From an uncultured Planctomycetaceae bacterium (GTDB lineage: Bacteria > Planctomycetota > Planctomycetia > Pirellulales > Thermoguttaceae), in assembly GCA_947307005.1 (NCBI GenBank), contig CAMZHY010000111.1:1-9295 (forward strand): DNA of 9,295 nucleotides, read 5' to 3'. Within the stretch, counting starts at the first letter, position 1. Every line of letters starts with the position of its first letter. Below the pieces are notes generated by a model, which was given only the letters and a program-made list of their open reading frames with translations, had not been told where the DNA came from and made no database searches. The position numbers and the translations under genes were made by a program. Positions 1 through 6,520 of this stretch are shown here, piece by piece.

Positions 1-501
1 CAGACGTCAGAACTTCCGCGCTGGTATTGGGATGATGGGAACTGGGACCTTTGGTTCCACGACGCTTACGGCAAGACCGTTGACGTCCGTAAATTTCGGC
101 CGGAAGTAATTGCGGAGGTTCAGAGGCGATTACAGAGTTTTAAACAATCGGGCGGAACGCGACTTAGGTATCGTAGTTCTCATAGCATTCACGGTTATTG
201 CAGCGAGGACGGCCCTTTTGTCCGGGATTTCCTCCATTTACATTTATTCAGCACGTTTTACGACGACGAACATGATCTCGTCTATCAATGGAGACCTCGC
301 GGTAAACTCCTAACGAAAGCCCATCTGTTATGCGATTGGGAACGCCAGAGATCAGATCACAGTACCGGCTGGAAAGACCACAAGGACCGCCATCAATGGG
401 AACATCTGGTTCGCGAGCAGGAAAAACACCGCAAAAACCGCGAACGCAAGGCGGTTCGTCGGAAGGGGCGTCTTACTGGAAATGAAAGCGATTCCGAATA
501 G
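1..501 (+). CDS. C-terminal part of a Trp/Arg-rich repeat-family protein (partial, unrecognised)
   Basis: The reading frame starting at base 1 is open from the window edge to a TAG at 499-501, giving 166 residues with no visible start, so the gene begins outside the window. I do not recognise the family. The start of the fragment contains aromatic units (WYWDDGNW, then LWFHDAYGKTVDV) resembling the WFHDKGGRSIDV unit of the complete neighbour at 816-2006. Later, FSTFYDDEHDLVYQWRPRGK aligns with FWTFYDDEGNLLYRWTPRRK of that neighbour. The end, from GWKDHK through HQWEH and the basic stretch KHRKNRERKAVRRKGR to GNESDSE, is almost identical in both proteins. This shared C-terminus and the similarity at DNA level show that the frame is real. 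There is no signal peptide or membrane segment in the visible part. It is a tandem paralogue of the next gene; function unknown. Confidence 0.72.
   Translation, partial: QTSELPRWYWDDGNWDLWFHDAYGKTVDVRKFRPEVIAEVQRRLQSFKQSGGTRLRYRSSHSIHGYCSEDGPFVRDFLHLHLFSTFYDDEHDLVYQWRPRGKLLTKAHLLCDWERQRSDHSTGWKDHKDRHQWEHLVREQEKHRKNRERKAVRRKGRLTGNESDSE
367..494 (+). repeat. Direct repeat, copy 1 (3' end of first paralogue)
   Basis: This 128-bp segment matches 1863-1990 at a constant offset of 1496 bp, with 5 mismatches that I count by eye (about 96% identity). The last 87 bp (408-494) are identical in both copies. It encodes the conserved C-terminal tail starting GWKDHK. Identity falls sharply upstream of the block, although protein similarity continues, and stops right before the two stop codons. 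Confidence 0.9.
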
Positions 502-815
502 GCGCTTAAATTGCAAAGAAAACGATCAAGTTGGGACGCGTTTTTCTAAGGAGTTTTCACAGGGCTAAGAGTCGGCGCTTTTTAGCGTCGTTCGGGAGCA
601 AGACGATTTGAATCGGTTTTTGGAAAAATATGGGGATTTTTTTCTTAAACGAGCGTCGACGCGACACTGTATGGATAGAGTAAGAGCAATGACGGCAGGC
701 GAATAGATTCTCCCGCAAAGGAGCGACTTGCAACGCGACGCGCGCGAACGCTCCGCTTGGCCCGTGCTTTTGAGAACAACTCAAATATCAACGCTATCGA
801 GACATAATCCTGAAT
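502..815. other. Intergenic region between the two repeat-family genes
   Basis: No convincing gene lies in these 314 bases; short open frames on the minus strand have low-complexity, unconvincing products. A hairpin with 7-bp arms (one G-U pair) and a TTTT loop lies at 573-590 but is not followed by a T-tract, so it is only a weak terminator candidate for the upstream gene. A separate run of seven T follows near 635-645. A CATAAT hexamer at 803-808 lies very close to the ATG at 816 and lacks a well-spaced -35 box. The region presumably holds the promoter of the downstream gene, but I cannot place it. Confidence 0.5.
769..785. promoter_or_regulatory. Short perfect inverted repeat upstream of the 396-residue repeat protein
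   Basis: TTTGAG and CTCAAA form 6-bp perfect arms around a 5-base spacer (AACAA), ending 30 bp before the ATG at 816. Its location would suit an operator or a small hairpin in the leader. A 6-bp dyad can occur by chance, so the call is tentative. Confidence 0.25.
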
Positions 816-2006
816 ATGCGCAAGATTAACAACAACGTTCGAATTTTCATGACGGCGGTCTTGGTCTGCGACAAGAACAAGAAAATCTATTATCTCGATC
901 CGAATGTGAAGGGAAGGGTCTTTGAGAACAAGACCGCGTTGGTCAACTATCTTGTTTCCCACTCCGCGCGTGAGTTTTCAGACGGCGGGGCGGCTCGAAC
1001 TCTGGAGGAAAGTTGGCAGACTAAACGCGTTTGGTTCCGCAAGAATAACGGCGAAATTATTGAAATTGGCGATCTTCAGAAGAAGATATTGAAAGGACTC
1101 CATAATGGCGAATACTGGTATTTCCGCAAAAATGACGGTGAAATCATTGAAATCGGCGATCTTCTGAGGGAGATATGGAAAGGACGCGTTTTCACCAGCG
1201 ACGACGGCGCGCTTTGGTATAAGTACAAGGATAAGGATTTTTGGTCCAAAACGTTCTACGAGAGAACAATTGAGTACGGCAGCTTCATTGACATGCGCGA
1301 CGTTCTAAAGACGAAGGCGTGGCATAGATCCTATTGGTTCCACGATAAAGGCGGCAGAAGCATTGACGTAAGCGATTGCTTTTTTGAGGCGGACGCCGAG
1401 AAACGGAGGAGGAGGAGGAAGTGGAAGAAACTGAGACGAAGGACGCTGAGTCGCCCGAGTCGAGGGACGAGAGTATATCCCCATAGCGGACGCCGATACG
1501 GTCGCTTTGGCAAGAACGGGAAGGCTGGATTTGGGGCTTATCTCCGCGATTTTAATGATGAGCGGATTTTACGTATATCCAATCAGTACCAACACTTTTT
1601 TGAGTATTTTGAATTTTTTGAATATAATAGCAGATGGGAATATGACGACCTTGGGAATCATGTTTGGGTTTGCGGGAATCCTGCTTGGGTTTGCGAAGAC
1701 TATTTGGAAAACAAAGACTATCTGGAGTCTCATGCGAGTTTCTGGACATTCTACGATGACGAAGGCAATCTTCTCTATCGTTGGACTCCTCGTCGTAAAC
1801 AGCGAAATAACATTCGTGAAATAAGATGGAATGACGGTTACTATTGTTCTAGACGCAGCTTCGGCTGGAAAGACCACAAATGCCGCCATCAGTGGGAACA
1901 TCGGGTTCGCGAGCAGGAAAAACACCGCAAAAACCGCGAACGCAAGGCGGTTCGTCGGAAGGGGCGTCTTACTGGAAATGAAAGCGATTCGGAATCGCTA
2001 ATATGA
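816..2006 (+). CDS. Unrecognised aromatic/basic repeat protein, tandem paralogue of the upstream gene
   Basis: A 396-residue protein that I cannot assign to a family. The N-terminus (about residues 13-50) contains IYYLDPN...GRVF, followed by a predicted helix. Two near-perfect 29-residue repeats follow (about residues 73-123), each built on FRKN-x-GEIIEIGDL; degenerate related units appear at LWYKYKDKDFW and YWFHDKGGRSIDV (to about 193). A very basic run, KRRRRRKWKKLRRR, lies at 196-209. Residues 257-322 are extremely rich in Phe, Tyr and Trp with acidic residues and contain micro-repeats (WVCGNPAWVCED, DYLENKDYLES). The end is a conserved basic tail shared with the upstream gene. No signal peptide or membrane helix is seen, suggesting a cytoplasmic protein. 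Basic tracts would permit binding to nucleic acid or another polyanion, but that is inference. In-frame TGA at 771-773 makes ATG 816 the first ATG; no clear Shine-Dalgarno precedes it. Base composition is more AT-rich than the genes to the right. Frame support comes from the paralogue and the in-frame repeats. Confidence 0.75.
   Translation: MRKINNNVRIFMTAVLVCDKNKKIYYLDPNVKGRVFENKTALVNYLVSHSAREFSDGGAARTLEESWQTKRVWFRKNNGEIIEIGDLQKKILKGLHNGEYWYFRKNDGEIIEIGDLLREIWKGRVFTSDDGALWYKYKDKDFWSKTFYERTIEYGSFIDMRDVLKTKAWHRSYWFHDKGGRSIDVSDCFFEADAEKRRRRRKWKKLRRRTLSRPSRGTRVYPHSGRRYGRFGKNGKAGFGAYLRDFNDERILRISNQYQHFFEYFEFFEYNSRWEYDDLGNHVWVCGNPAWVCEDYLENKDYLESHASFWTFYDDEGNLLYRWTPRRKQRNNIREIRWNDGYYCSRRSFGWKDHKCRHQWEHRVREQEKHRKNRERKAVRRKGRLTGNESDSESLI
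1035..1187 (+). repeat. Internal tandem repeat, 87-bp period, two units
   Basis: The codons for FRKN-x-GEIIEIGDL occur at 1035-1076 and again at 1122-1163, exactly 87 bp (29 codons) apart. I count 5 differences in 42 bases, four of them at third codon positions. The units continue into similar helices (ending KG at both 1092-1097 and 1179-1184). The mostly synonymous changes indicate a duplication kept under protein-level selection. Confidence 0.85.
1664..1730 (+). repeat. Short nested micro-repeats in the aromatic region
   Basis: An 11-base word (TTGGGTTTGCG) occurs at 1664 and 1685, 21 bp apart, encoding the two WVC units. Immediately after, GACTAT(T/C)TGGA occurs at 1698 and 1716, 18 bp apart, encoding two DYLE units. 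Both periods are multiples of three, so the frame is kept, which fits slippage-type expansion inside the gene. Confidence 0.6.
1863..1990 (+). repeat. Direct repeat, copy 2 (3' end of second paralogue)
   Basis: This is the partner of 367-494, with an exact 87-bp block at 1904-1990. After the block the genes differ: this copy continues to ESLI and TGA, the first stops earlier with TAG. Confidence 0.9.
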
Positions 2007-2011
2007 CGCGG

Positions 2012-2029
2012 CGTCGCGTTTTGGCGACG
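2012..2029 (+). other. Small hairpin just after the repeat-protein stop codon
   Basis: CGTCGC and GCGACG form 6-bp perfect arms around GTTTTG, starting 6 bp after the TGA at 2004-2006. No T-tract follows. It precedes the stronger terminator hairpin and may assist termination or protect the mRNA 3' end. Confidence 0.4.
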
Positions 2030-2038
2030 ATTCTGTGA

Positions 2039-2080
2039 AGGGGATAACGACGCGAACAACGTCGTTATCCCTTGTTCATT
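2039..2080 (+). terminator. Rho-independent terminator of the repeat-protein gene
   Basis: GGGATAACGACG at 2041-2052 and CGTCGTTATCCC at 2060-2071 form a perfect 12-bp stem with a 7-base loop, extendable by a G-U and an A-U pair. A T-rich tail (TTGTTCATTT) follows. It lies 32 bp after the stop codon and closes the upstream unit. The T-tract is interrupted, so efficiency is uncertain. Confidence 0.75.
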
Positions 2081-2101
2081 TGGGGAGGTCGCGTGTATAA
2101 T
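2072..2101 (+). promoter_or_regulatory. Candidate sigma70-type promoter for the GH127 gene
   Basis: A perfect TATAAT at 2096-2101 is preceded by TTGTTC at 2072-2077 with an 18-bp spacer. The -35 half is only a 3/6 match to TTGACA. Transcription would start near 2108, leaving a leader of about 118 bases before the ATG at 2226. The -35 box overlaps the tail of the preceding terminator, so the two units are packed back to back. Confidence 0.5.
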
Positions 2102-2225
2102 CGTAGCGCGAGACGTCGTCCGTTACCGTCGAGCCTCGTCGCGATTCATAAAAACGCGGCGAAGACGACCGACTTGGAAGACGCCTTTTCCTATCGTCAA
2201 CGCGTTCCTTTTGTTACGGCGAGTT

Positions 2226-5045
2226 ATGAGTTTTCGAGATTCTTTTCGGCGTTTTCTTTTCATATTTGTCGCGCTATGCGCGTCGTCCGCGTTCGCTCAA
2301 AGTCGGAGTCAATATCAGGACAAAGCGCCGCAGGAACTTTCGTCTTGTCCCGAACTGCGCGCCGAATACGGCGGGTATATCGGCGATCGTATCGACAAGG
2401 TCGTCCAAAACTGGGAAACGCGCGCGCTCAAGACGAATCCCGCCGCGCTGAGCGTCTTTCAACTTCGCGGACGCGAGCCGCTTGCGAGTCGATATTACGT
2501 CCCTTGGGTCGGCGAGTTCATCGGCAAATACCTTGAAAACGCGATTCTTCTCGAGCAGGCGTCGAAATCGCCCGAACTCCGCGCTACGGTCGACGCCGCG
2601 ATCCGCGCGCTCATGGCGTGCCAGGATAGAGAAGGGTACCTCGGGCCCTATTCCCGCGACGAGCGCCTTGTCGTCAACTGGGACCTTTGGGGCGCCTATC
2701 ATTCTATGACCGCGCTCATGCTCTACTACGAGCGGACCGGAAACGCCGACGCGCTCGAGGTCGCGCGCCGCGCCGCGTTTTTCTTTGAAAAAATCTTCTA
2801 CCGCGACGACGAAGGCGCCGCAGGGAAAGGGGTTAAGGACGTCGGCTCCGACGAGGTCAATTTCTCGATCATGACCGCGCTGTGTCAACTCCATCGCGTC
2901 ACGGGAGAAGAACGGTTTCTCGCCGACGCGAAAAAAGTCCTCGCCGATCTCGAAGAACGCGGCGATTTCTATCGCGAAGGACTAGCGGGAACCGAGTTTT
3001 ATCGAACCCCGCAGCCGCGCTGGGAGTCCCTTCACACGATTCTCGGGCTTTCCGAGTTCTATCGAATCACGGGGGACGAATCGTATCGCCGCGCGTTTCT
3101 GAACCTCTGGGAAAGCGTTCGGAACCGCGACGTTCACAACAACGGCTCTTTCAGCTGCGGGGAACAGGCGACGGGGACGCCCTTTAGACGGGGCGCGATC
3201 GAAACGTGCTGCACGGTCGCGTGGATCGCGACGACGGTCGAGGCGCTGCGCATGACGGGCGACGCGCGCTGCGCCGACGAACTGGAGAATTCCCTTTACA
3301 ACGCCGTCTGCGCGTACACGCACCCGTCCGGCGGCTGGTGTTCTTACGACGTCCCGATGGACGGGCGGCGCGAGGCGGCGACGCAGACGATCGCGTTTCA
3401 AGCGCGACCGGGCCAGCCGGAGCTTAACTGCTGCAGCGTCAATAGTCCTCGCGGATTCGCGGAGCTTGTCGAATGGGGCGTTATGCGCGGACGCGACGGT
3501 TCCGCGACGGTCAATTACTACGGGGCGGGAACGACGACCTTCGACCTTGCCGGGCGCAAAGTCGCGCTCGTCCAGAGGACGAATTACCCCGGCGACGGTC
3601 GCGTTGAAATCTCCCTTTCCGGCGTCGACGGCGCCGAAGTCGACGCGACGCTTAAACTGCGCGTCCCCGCTTGGGCGGACGGCGCGACGCTTAGGACCCC
3701 GGAGAATCCCGACGGCTCGCCCGTCGCGCCGGGATACGTCGACGTCGCGCGGAAGTGGAAAAAGGACGAGTTTGTCGCGCTCGAATTTCCGATGAAACTA
3801 CGATATGTTTCGGGAGACGGCGACTTTGCGAATAAAATCTCCGTCTTCTACGGCCCGCTGCTCCTCGCGTACGATCAGTTCTTCAACCGTCTGGAAACGG
3901 ACGCGATTCCCGTCGTTGAACCGCAAGCGCTGGAGTCGGCGGACTTCGAGATTCTCCGTCCCAATCCGAGCGCGGAACTCGTCGGGTTCTACACGCCTCA
4001 GGTCTTCGTCAAATTAGACTCCGCCGATCCTAACGCGCCGCCCCTTTTCCTTACCGATTTCGCCCACGCCGGAAGTCTCGGAACGAGCTACGCGTCATGG
4101 CTCCCCGCCCAAAAGATCGCGCCCCCCGTTCCCGCCTGCGATCGCCCTCTTCAAGACGCGAAGGTCGCGCCCGGCGCGATTCCGTTTTCATGGCGCAGAA
4201 TCGCGAACTGCGACCAATTTCAGTTTCGCGTCGTCGTTTCCGACGACCCCGAGTTTAAGACGACCCTTTTTGAAATCGAATCGACGAACTCCAAGGACGC
4301 CGTCGCGTCTCCCGAACGAACGGAACTGCTGGAGCCGAACAAGACGTATTACTGGAAAATCGTCTCGGAAAACGAGTTCGGACGCGCCGAGTCCCTCGCG
4401 CCCGGAAGAAGATTTTCGGTCGATCCGTCCCTTCCCGTTTTTGATCTAACGGCTTATCTCGAAAAGAAATCAACCAACGCGTCGCTGCAGACGCTGATCG
4501 ACGACCCGCTTTCGAGCGAGCCTGCGCCGTCCGTCGGCGTCGTCCGACTTGCGCGCAACCTTGCGCCGGGCGAAGACAAAGGCGTCGCGTTTAACGGCGT
4601 CGATTCGCTCCTTGTCTACGAGCTCGATCCTTTCCCGATCGTCGAGTTTGAAGCGACCCTCGATTTCTTGGTCGAAGCCGCGCCGGAGAAAGGCTTTGCT
4701 CAGATTATCTCCGCGTGGACGAAGGGACTCGACGATCCGCTGCGCGTCGCTATCGACGCGGAAGGACGAATCTACGGCGCCGTCGAAGGCGCCAAGGGCG
4801 GACGAACCCCGGCGACGCCGATTTCGACCGGCGTCTGGCATAAGCTGCGCGTGATAAAAGAAGGACGCGACTGGACGCTCTTCGTCGACGACGAGGAATT
4901 CGGGCGCATTGCGACGGAAAAAGTCCTGTCGACCGATTCCCGCGCGATCGGATTGGGGGGGAACCCCGTCTATACGGGCGCGCCGGAATTTCTGCGTTGT
5001 CGAATCGCCAATTTCCAGCTGCGAGGAATATGCGAAGAACGTTGA
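2226..5045 (+). CDS. Secreted GH127-type glycosidase (predicted beta-L-arabinofuranosidase) with Fn3-like and LamG-like C-terminus
   Basis: Predicted to remove beta-L-arabinofuranosyl (or related) residues from plant glycans or glycoproteins outside the cytoplasm. From ATG 2226 the 939-residue product begins with a signal peptide: MSFRDSFRRF, a hydrophobic core, and probable cleavage at AFA|Q after residue 24. The (alpha/alpha)6 barrel covers roughly residues 35-430. In the characterised GH127 enzyme HypBA1, zinc is bound by a Glu-x-Cys pair and a Cys-Cys pair, with one Cys as nucleophile. Here E326-T-C328 and C402-C403 match that pattern with similar spacing; E313 (GEQATGTP) is a candidate acid/base. 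A beta-sandwich with the FYGPLLLAYD motif follows to about 600. Residues about 634-735 look fibronectin-type III-like (TYYWKIVSENEFG), and about 769-937 look like a LamG/concanavalin fold (WHKLRV, WTLFVDDEEFG). A TTG five codons upstream (2211) is an alternative start; neither has a clear Shine-Dalgarno. Substrate may differ within GH127 and related families such as GH146. Confidence 0.88.
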   Translation: MSFRDSFRRFLFIFVALCASSAFAQSRSQYQDKAPQELSSCPELRAEYGGYIGDRIDKVVQNWETRALKTNPAALSVFQLRGREPLASRYYVPWVGEFIGKYLENAILLEQASKSPELRATVDAAIRALMACQDREGYLGPYSRDERLVVNWDLWGAYHSMTALMLYYERTGNADALEVARRAAFFFEKIFYRDDEGAAGKGVKDVGSDEVNFSIMTALCQLHRVTGEERFLADAKKVLADLEERGDFYREGLAGTEFYRTPQPRWESLHTILGLSEFYRITGDESYRRAFLNLWESVRNRDVHNNGSFSCGEQATGTPFRRGAIETCCTVAWIATTVEALRMTGDARCADELENSLYNAVCAYTHPSGGWCSYDVPMDGRREAATQTIAFQARPGQPELNCCSVNSPRGFAELVEWGVMRGRDGSATVNYYGAGTTTFDLAGRKVALVQRTNYPGDGRVEISLSGVDGAEVDATLKLRVPAWADGATLRTPENPDGSPVAPGYVDVARKWKKDEFVALEFPMKLRYVSGDGDFANKISVFYGPLLLAYDQFFNRLETDAIPVVEPQALESADFEILRPNPSAELVGFYTPQVFVKLDSADPNAPPLFLTDFAHAGSLGTSYASWLPAQKIAPPVPACDRPLQDAKVAPGAIPFSWRRIANCDQFQFRVVVSDDPEFKTTLFEIESTNSKDAVASPERTELLEPNKTYYWKIVSENEFGRAESLAPGRRFSVDPSLPVFDLTAYLEKKSTNASLQTLIDDPLSSEPAPSVGVVRLARNLAPGEDKGVAFNGVDSLLVYELDPFPIVEFEATLDFLVEAAPEKGFAQIISAWTKGLDDPLRVAIDAEGRIYGAVEGAKGGRTPATPISTGVWHKLRVIKEGRDWTLFVDDEEFGRIATEKVLSTDSRAIGLGGNPVYTGAPEFLRCRIANFQLRGICEER

Positions 5046-5078
5046 CGTCGCGATTCGCCCCCGTTTTCCCAAGAAAGT

Positions 5079-5113
5079 AAAACGCGTCGCTCCTTGGGAA
5101 CGACGCGTTTTTT
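5079..5113. terminator. Probable bidirectional terminator between convergent genes
   Basis: AAAACGCGTCG at 5079-5089 and CGACGCGTTTT at 5101-5111 form a perfect 11-bp stem. Inside, TCC/GGA pair across a C-A mismatch, leaving a TTG loop. The plus strand continues as a six-T run to 5113; on the minus strand the stem ends in four T. It lies 33 bp after the glycosidase stop and about 78 bp after the glycosyltransferase stop, so it can serve both. Confidence 0.82.
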
Positions 5114-5190
5114 GATCAATTTCATTTTCACGAGACGCGAGGGGCGATTTCGACGTCCTTGCTCGTCAAAGCTTCCGAGTCGCAAGAGAC

Positions 5191-6420
5191 TCAGAGAGCG
5201 TCGACGACCTCAGCCGGCGTTTCTTCGGCGTCGGGCGCGCGTCCGTTCATTTCGTCAAAGATTTTAACGATATCCTGCGCGAAGACGTCGAACGTCGTCC
5301 CTTGAGCGCTCGCGTATCCTTCGGCGATAAGCTGACGCCGCAATTCGTCGTCCGCGACGACGCAGTCGATCGCGTCGGCGATCATCGAGGGGTCGCCAGG
5401 CGGCACGAGGAGTCCGTCGGTTCCGTCTTCGATCGACGACGGAAGCCCTCCGACGGCGCAGGCGATCGTCGGCAACCCTTGCGCGCGCGCTTCCGCGATC
5501 TCGTAAGGGGCGTCGGCCGCGAGCGCGGGGAAGACGAAAACGTCGGATTGGCGCATGACGCCCAAAACTCTTTCGCGGTCGGCGCGACCGAGGAACGACA
5601 CGCGATCTTCAAGGCGATTGTCGCGCACGATTCTTTGGAGAAGCTCGTTGTATTTGACGTCGTTCGATTCCCCGTCGTCGACGCAGACGAACTCGACTCT
5701 GCGATCGGTCTGCAAAAGCGTCAACGCTTCGACAAGGGACGCGACCCCGTTGACCGGACAGACGCGTCCGGCGAAGAGGACGCGTATCGTTTCGCCTTGG
5801 CAGACGTCGTCGCGCCATAAGAAGTCCGACTCGAGAATCGGGGCGGCGACGACGTCGTAACGCTCGAACCCGTCCATTCGTTCGCAAATTTCGCGTCCGG
5901 CGCAGAGAAACGCGCCCTTTGTTTTCGCGGCCCCGCGTTTAACGGCGTTTTCCCATTGAGACGCGCTAAAAAGCGCGAGTTTCTTACTCAAGAACCCGCC
6001 GCCGCTTGCGTTAATCCGCGCGAAAGGATTGTCAAAGAGCCAATGCAACGTCTTATTTTTCGACGTCGCGCAAAGATCGTACAGATCGGCGACGGCGGGG
6101 AACTGTCCGAGGATGAAGACGTCGCCCGGCTCCGCGAGCGCTTTTTTCCACGATTCGCGAAAATGATCGCGGCGCGCAAACGTCTGCGACAGGTCGGGGC
6201 GGTAGTCGGGAGATTCGACAAACTCGACGTTTTCCGCGAGTCTAACCGCGCAATTCTCTTTTTTGGCGCGCTCGCAAGGCGCGCACCACACGACCTTCTC
6301 GTACTCTCGCGCAAGGAGATTGACGAGCAATCCGGTCGAGAACCGGGCGAACGTCCCTCCCTCGCCGCGAAAGGCGCCGCCTTCGTCGCTGCCGATACAA
6401 ATAAGATTCTTGCGTTTCAT
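5191..6420 (-). CDS. GT4-type (GT-B fold) glycosyltransferase
   Basis: A 409-residue cytoplasmic or membrane-peripheral glycosyltransferase that probably transfers a sugar from a nucleotide-sugar donor; donor and acceptor cannot be told from the sequence. ATG at 6418-6420 (MKRKNLICIGSDEGG) is chosen because the upstream in-frame start at 6471 is a TTG that would add 17 low-complexity residues. The N-terminal acceptor domain includes a Gly-rich loop (GGAFRGEGGTF). The C-terminal domain starts near residue 212 with IRVLFAGRVCPVNGVASLVEAL, typical of GT4. The donor-site region is DAPYEIAEARAQGLP, then VGGLP and DGLLVPPGDP. The second Glu of the usual E-x7-E motif is E310, but the position of the first Glu is A302. 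The gene lies 100 bp downstream of pgi on the same strand with no clear promoter or terminator between, so co-transcription is possible. It could be an exopolysaccharide, LPS or glycolipid enzyme. Confidence 0.85.
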   Translation of the reverse strand: MKRKNLICIGSDEGGAFRGEGGTFARFSTGLLVNLLAREYEKVVWCAPCERAKKENCAVRLAENVEFVESPDYRPDLSQTFARRDHFRESWKKALAEPGDVFILGQFPAVADLYDLCATSKNKTLHWLFDNPFARINASGGGFLSKKLALFSASQWENAVKRGAAKTKGAFLCAGREICERMDGFERYDVVAAPILESDFLWRDDVCQGETIRVLFAGRVCPVNGVASLVEALTLLQTDRRVEFVCVDDGESNDVKYNELLQRIVRDNRLEDRVSFLGRADRERVLGVMRQSDVFVFPALAADAPYEIAEARAQGLPTIACAVGGLPSSIEDGTDGLLVPPGDPSMIADAIDCVVADDELRRQLIAEGYASAQGTTFDVFAQDIVKIFDEMNGRAPDAEETPAEVVDAL

Positions 6421-6520
6421 TCGGTCGCTTACGCTAGCTGAAGACGCGGCGGATCGCGTTTCAGAGTCCAACGGTTACGGTTTTAACGTCGTCGTCGCCA
6501 AGGGGCTGACGCCGAGAATA

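Noticed and set aside
573..590. Hairpin after the first repeat-family gene as a terminator
   Set aside because: The stem is short with a G-U pair and no T-tract follows directly; kept only as a remark in the intergenic entry.
502..815. CRISPR array, tRNA or insertion sequence in the intergenic region or repeats
   Set aside because: The repeats are in-frame coding repeats without regular spacers; no cloverleaf, transposase or terminal inverted repeats were seen.
816..965. Possible methyl-CpG-binding-like or integrase-arm-like domain (IYYLDPN...GRVF...)
   Set aside because: The resemblance is limited to a few aromatic and glycine positions and is too weak to support a function call.
1507..1824. 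Plus-strand ORF with three hydrophobic stretches, resembling a small membrane protein
   Set aside because: It lies out of frame inside the 396-residue gene and starts with TTG. The in-frame product there matches the upstream paralogue (FYDDE...Y-W-PR-K), so the hydrophobic frame is a by-product of T-rich aromatic codons.
1569..1925. Minus-strand ORF of 118 residues with a hydrophobic N-terminus
   Set aside because: It is antisense to the conserved coding region, including the near-identical tail, and has no independent support.
2274..2894. Long minus-strand ORF inside the glycosidase gene, and similar ORFs at 2982-3401 and 4470-5072
   Set aside because: GC-rich coding DNA gives long antisense frames; the plus-strand product has a signal peptide, catalytic motifs and domains.
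6493..6511. Small hairpin between pgi and the glycosyltransferase as a terminator
   Set aside because: The stem is 4+3 bp with a bulge and no T-tract follows on the minus strand.
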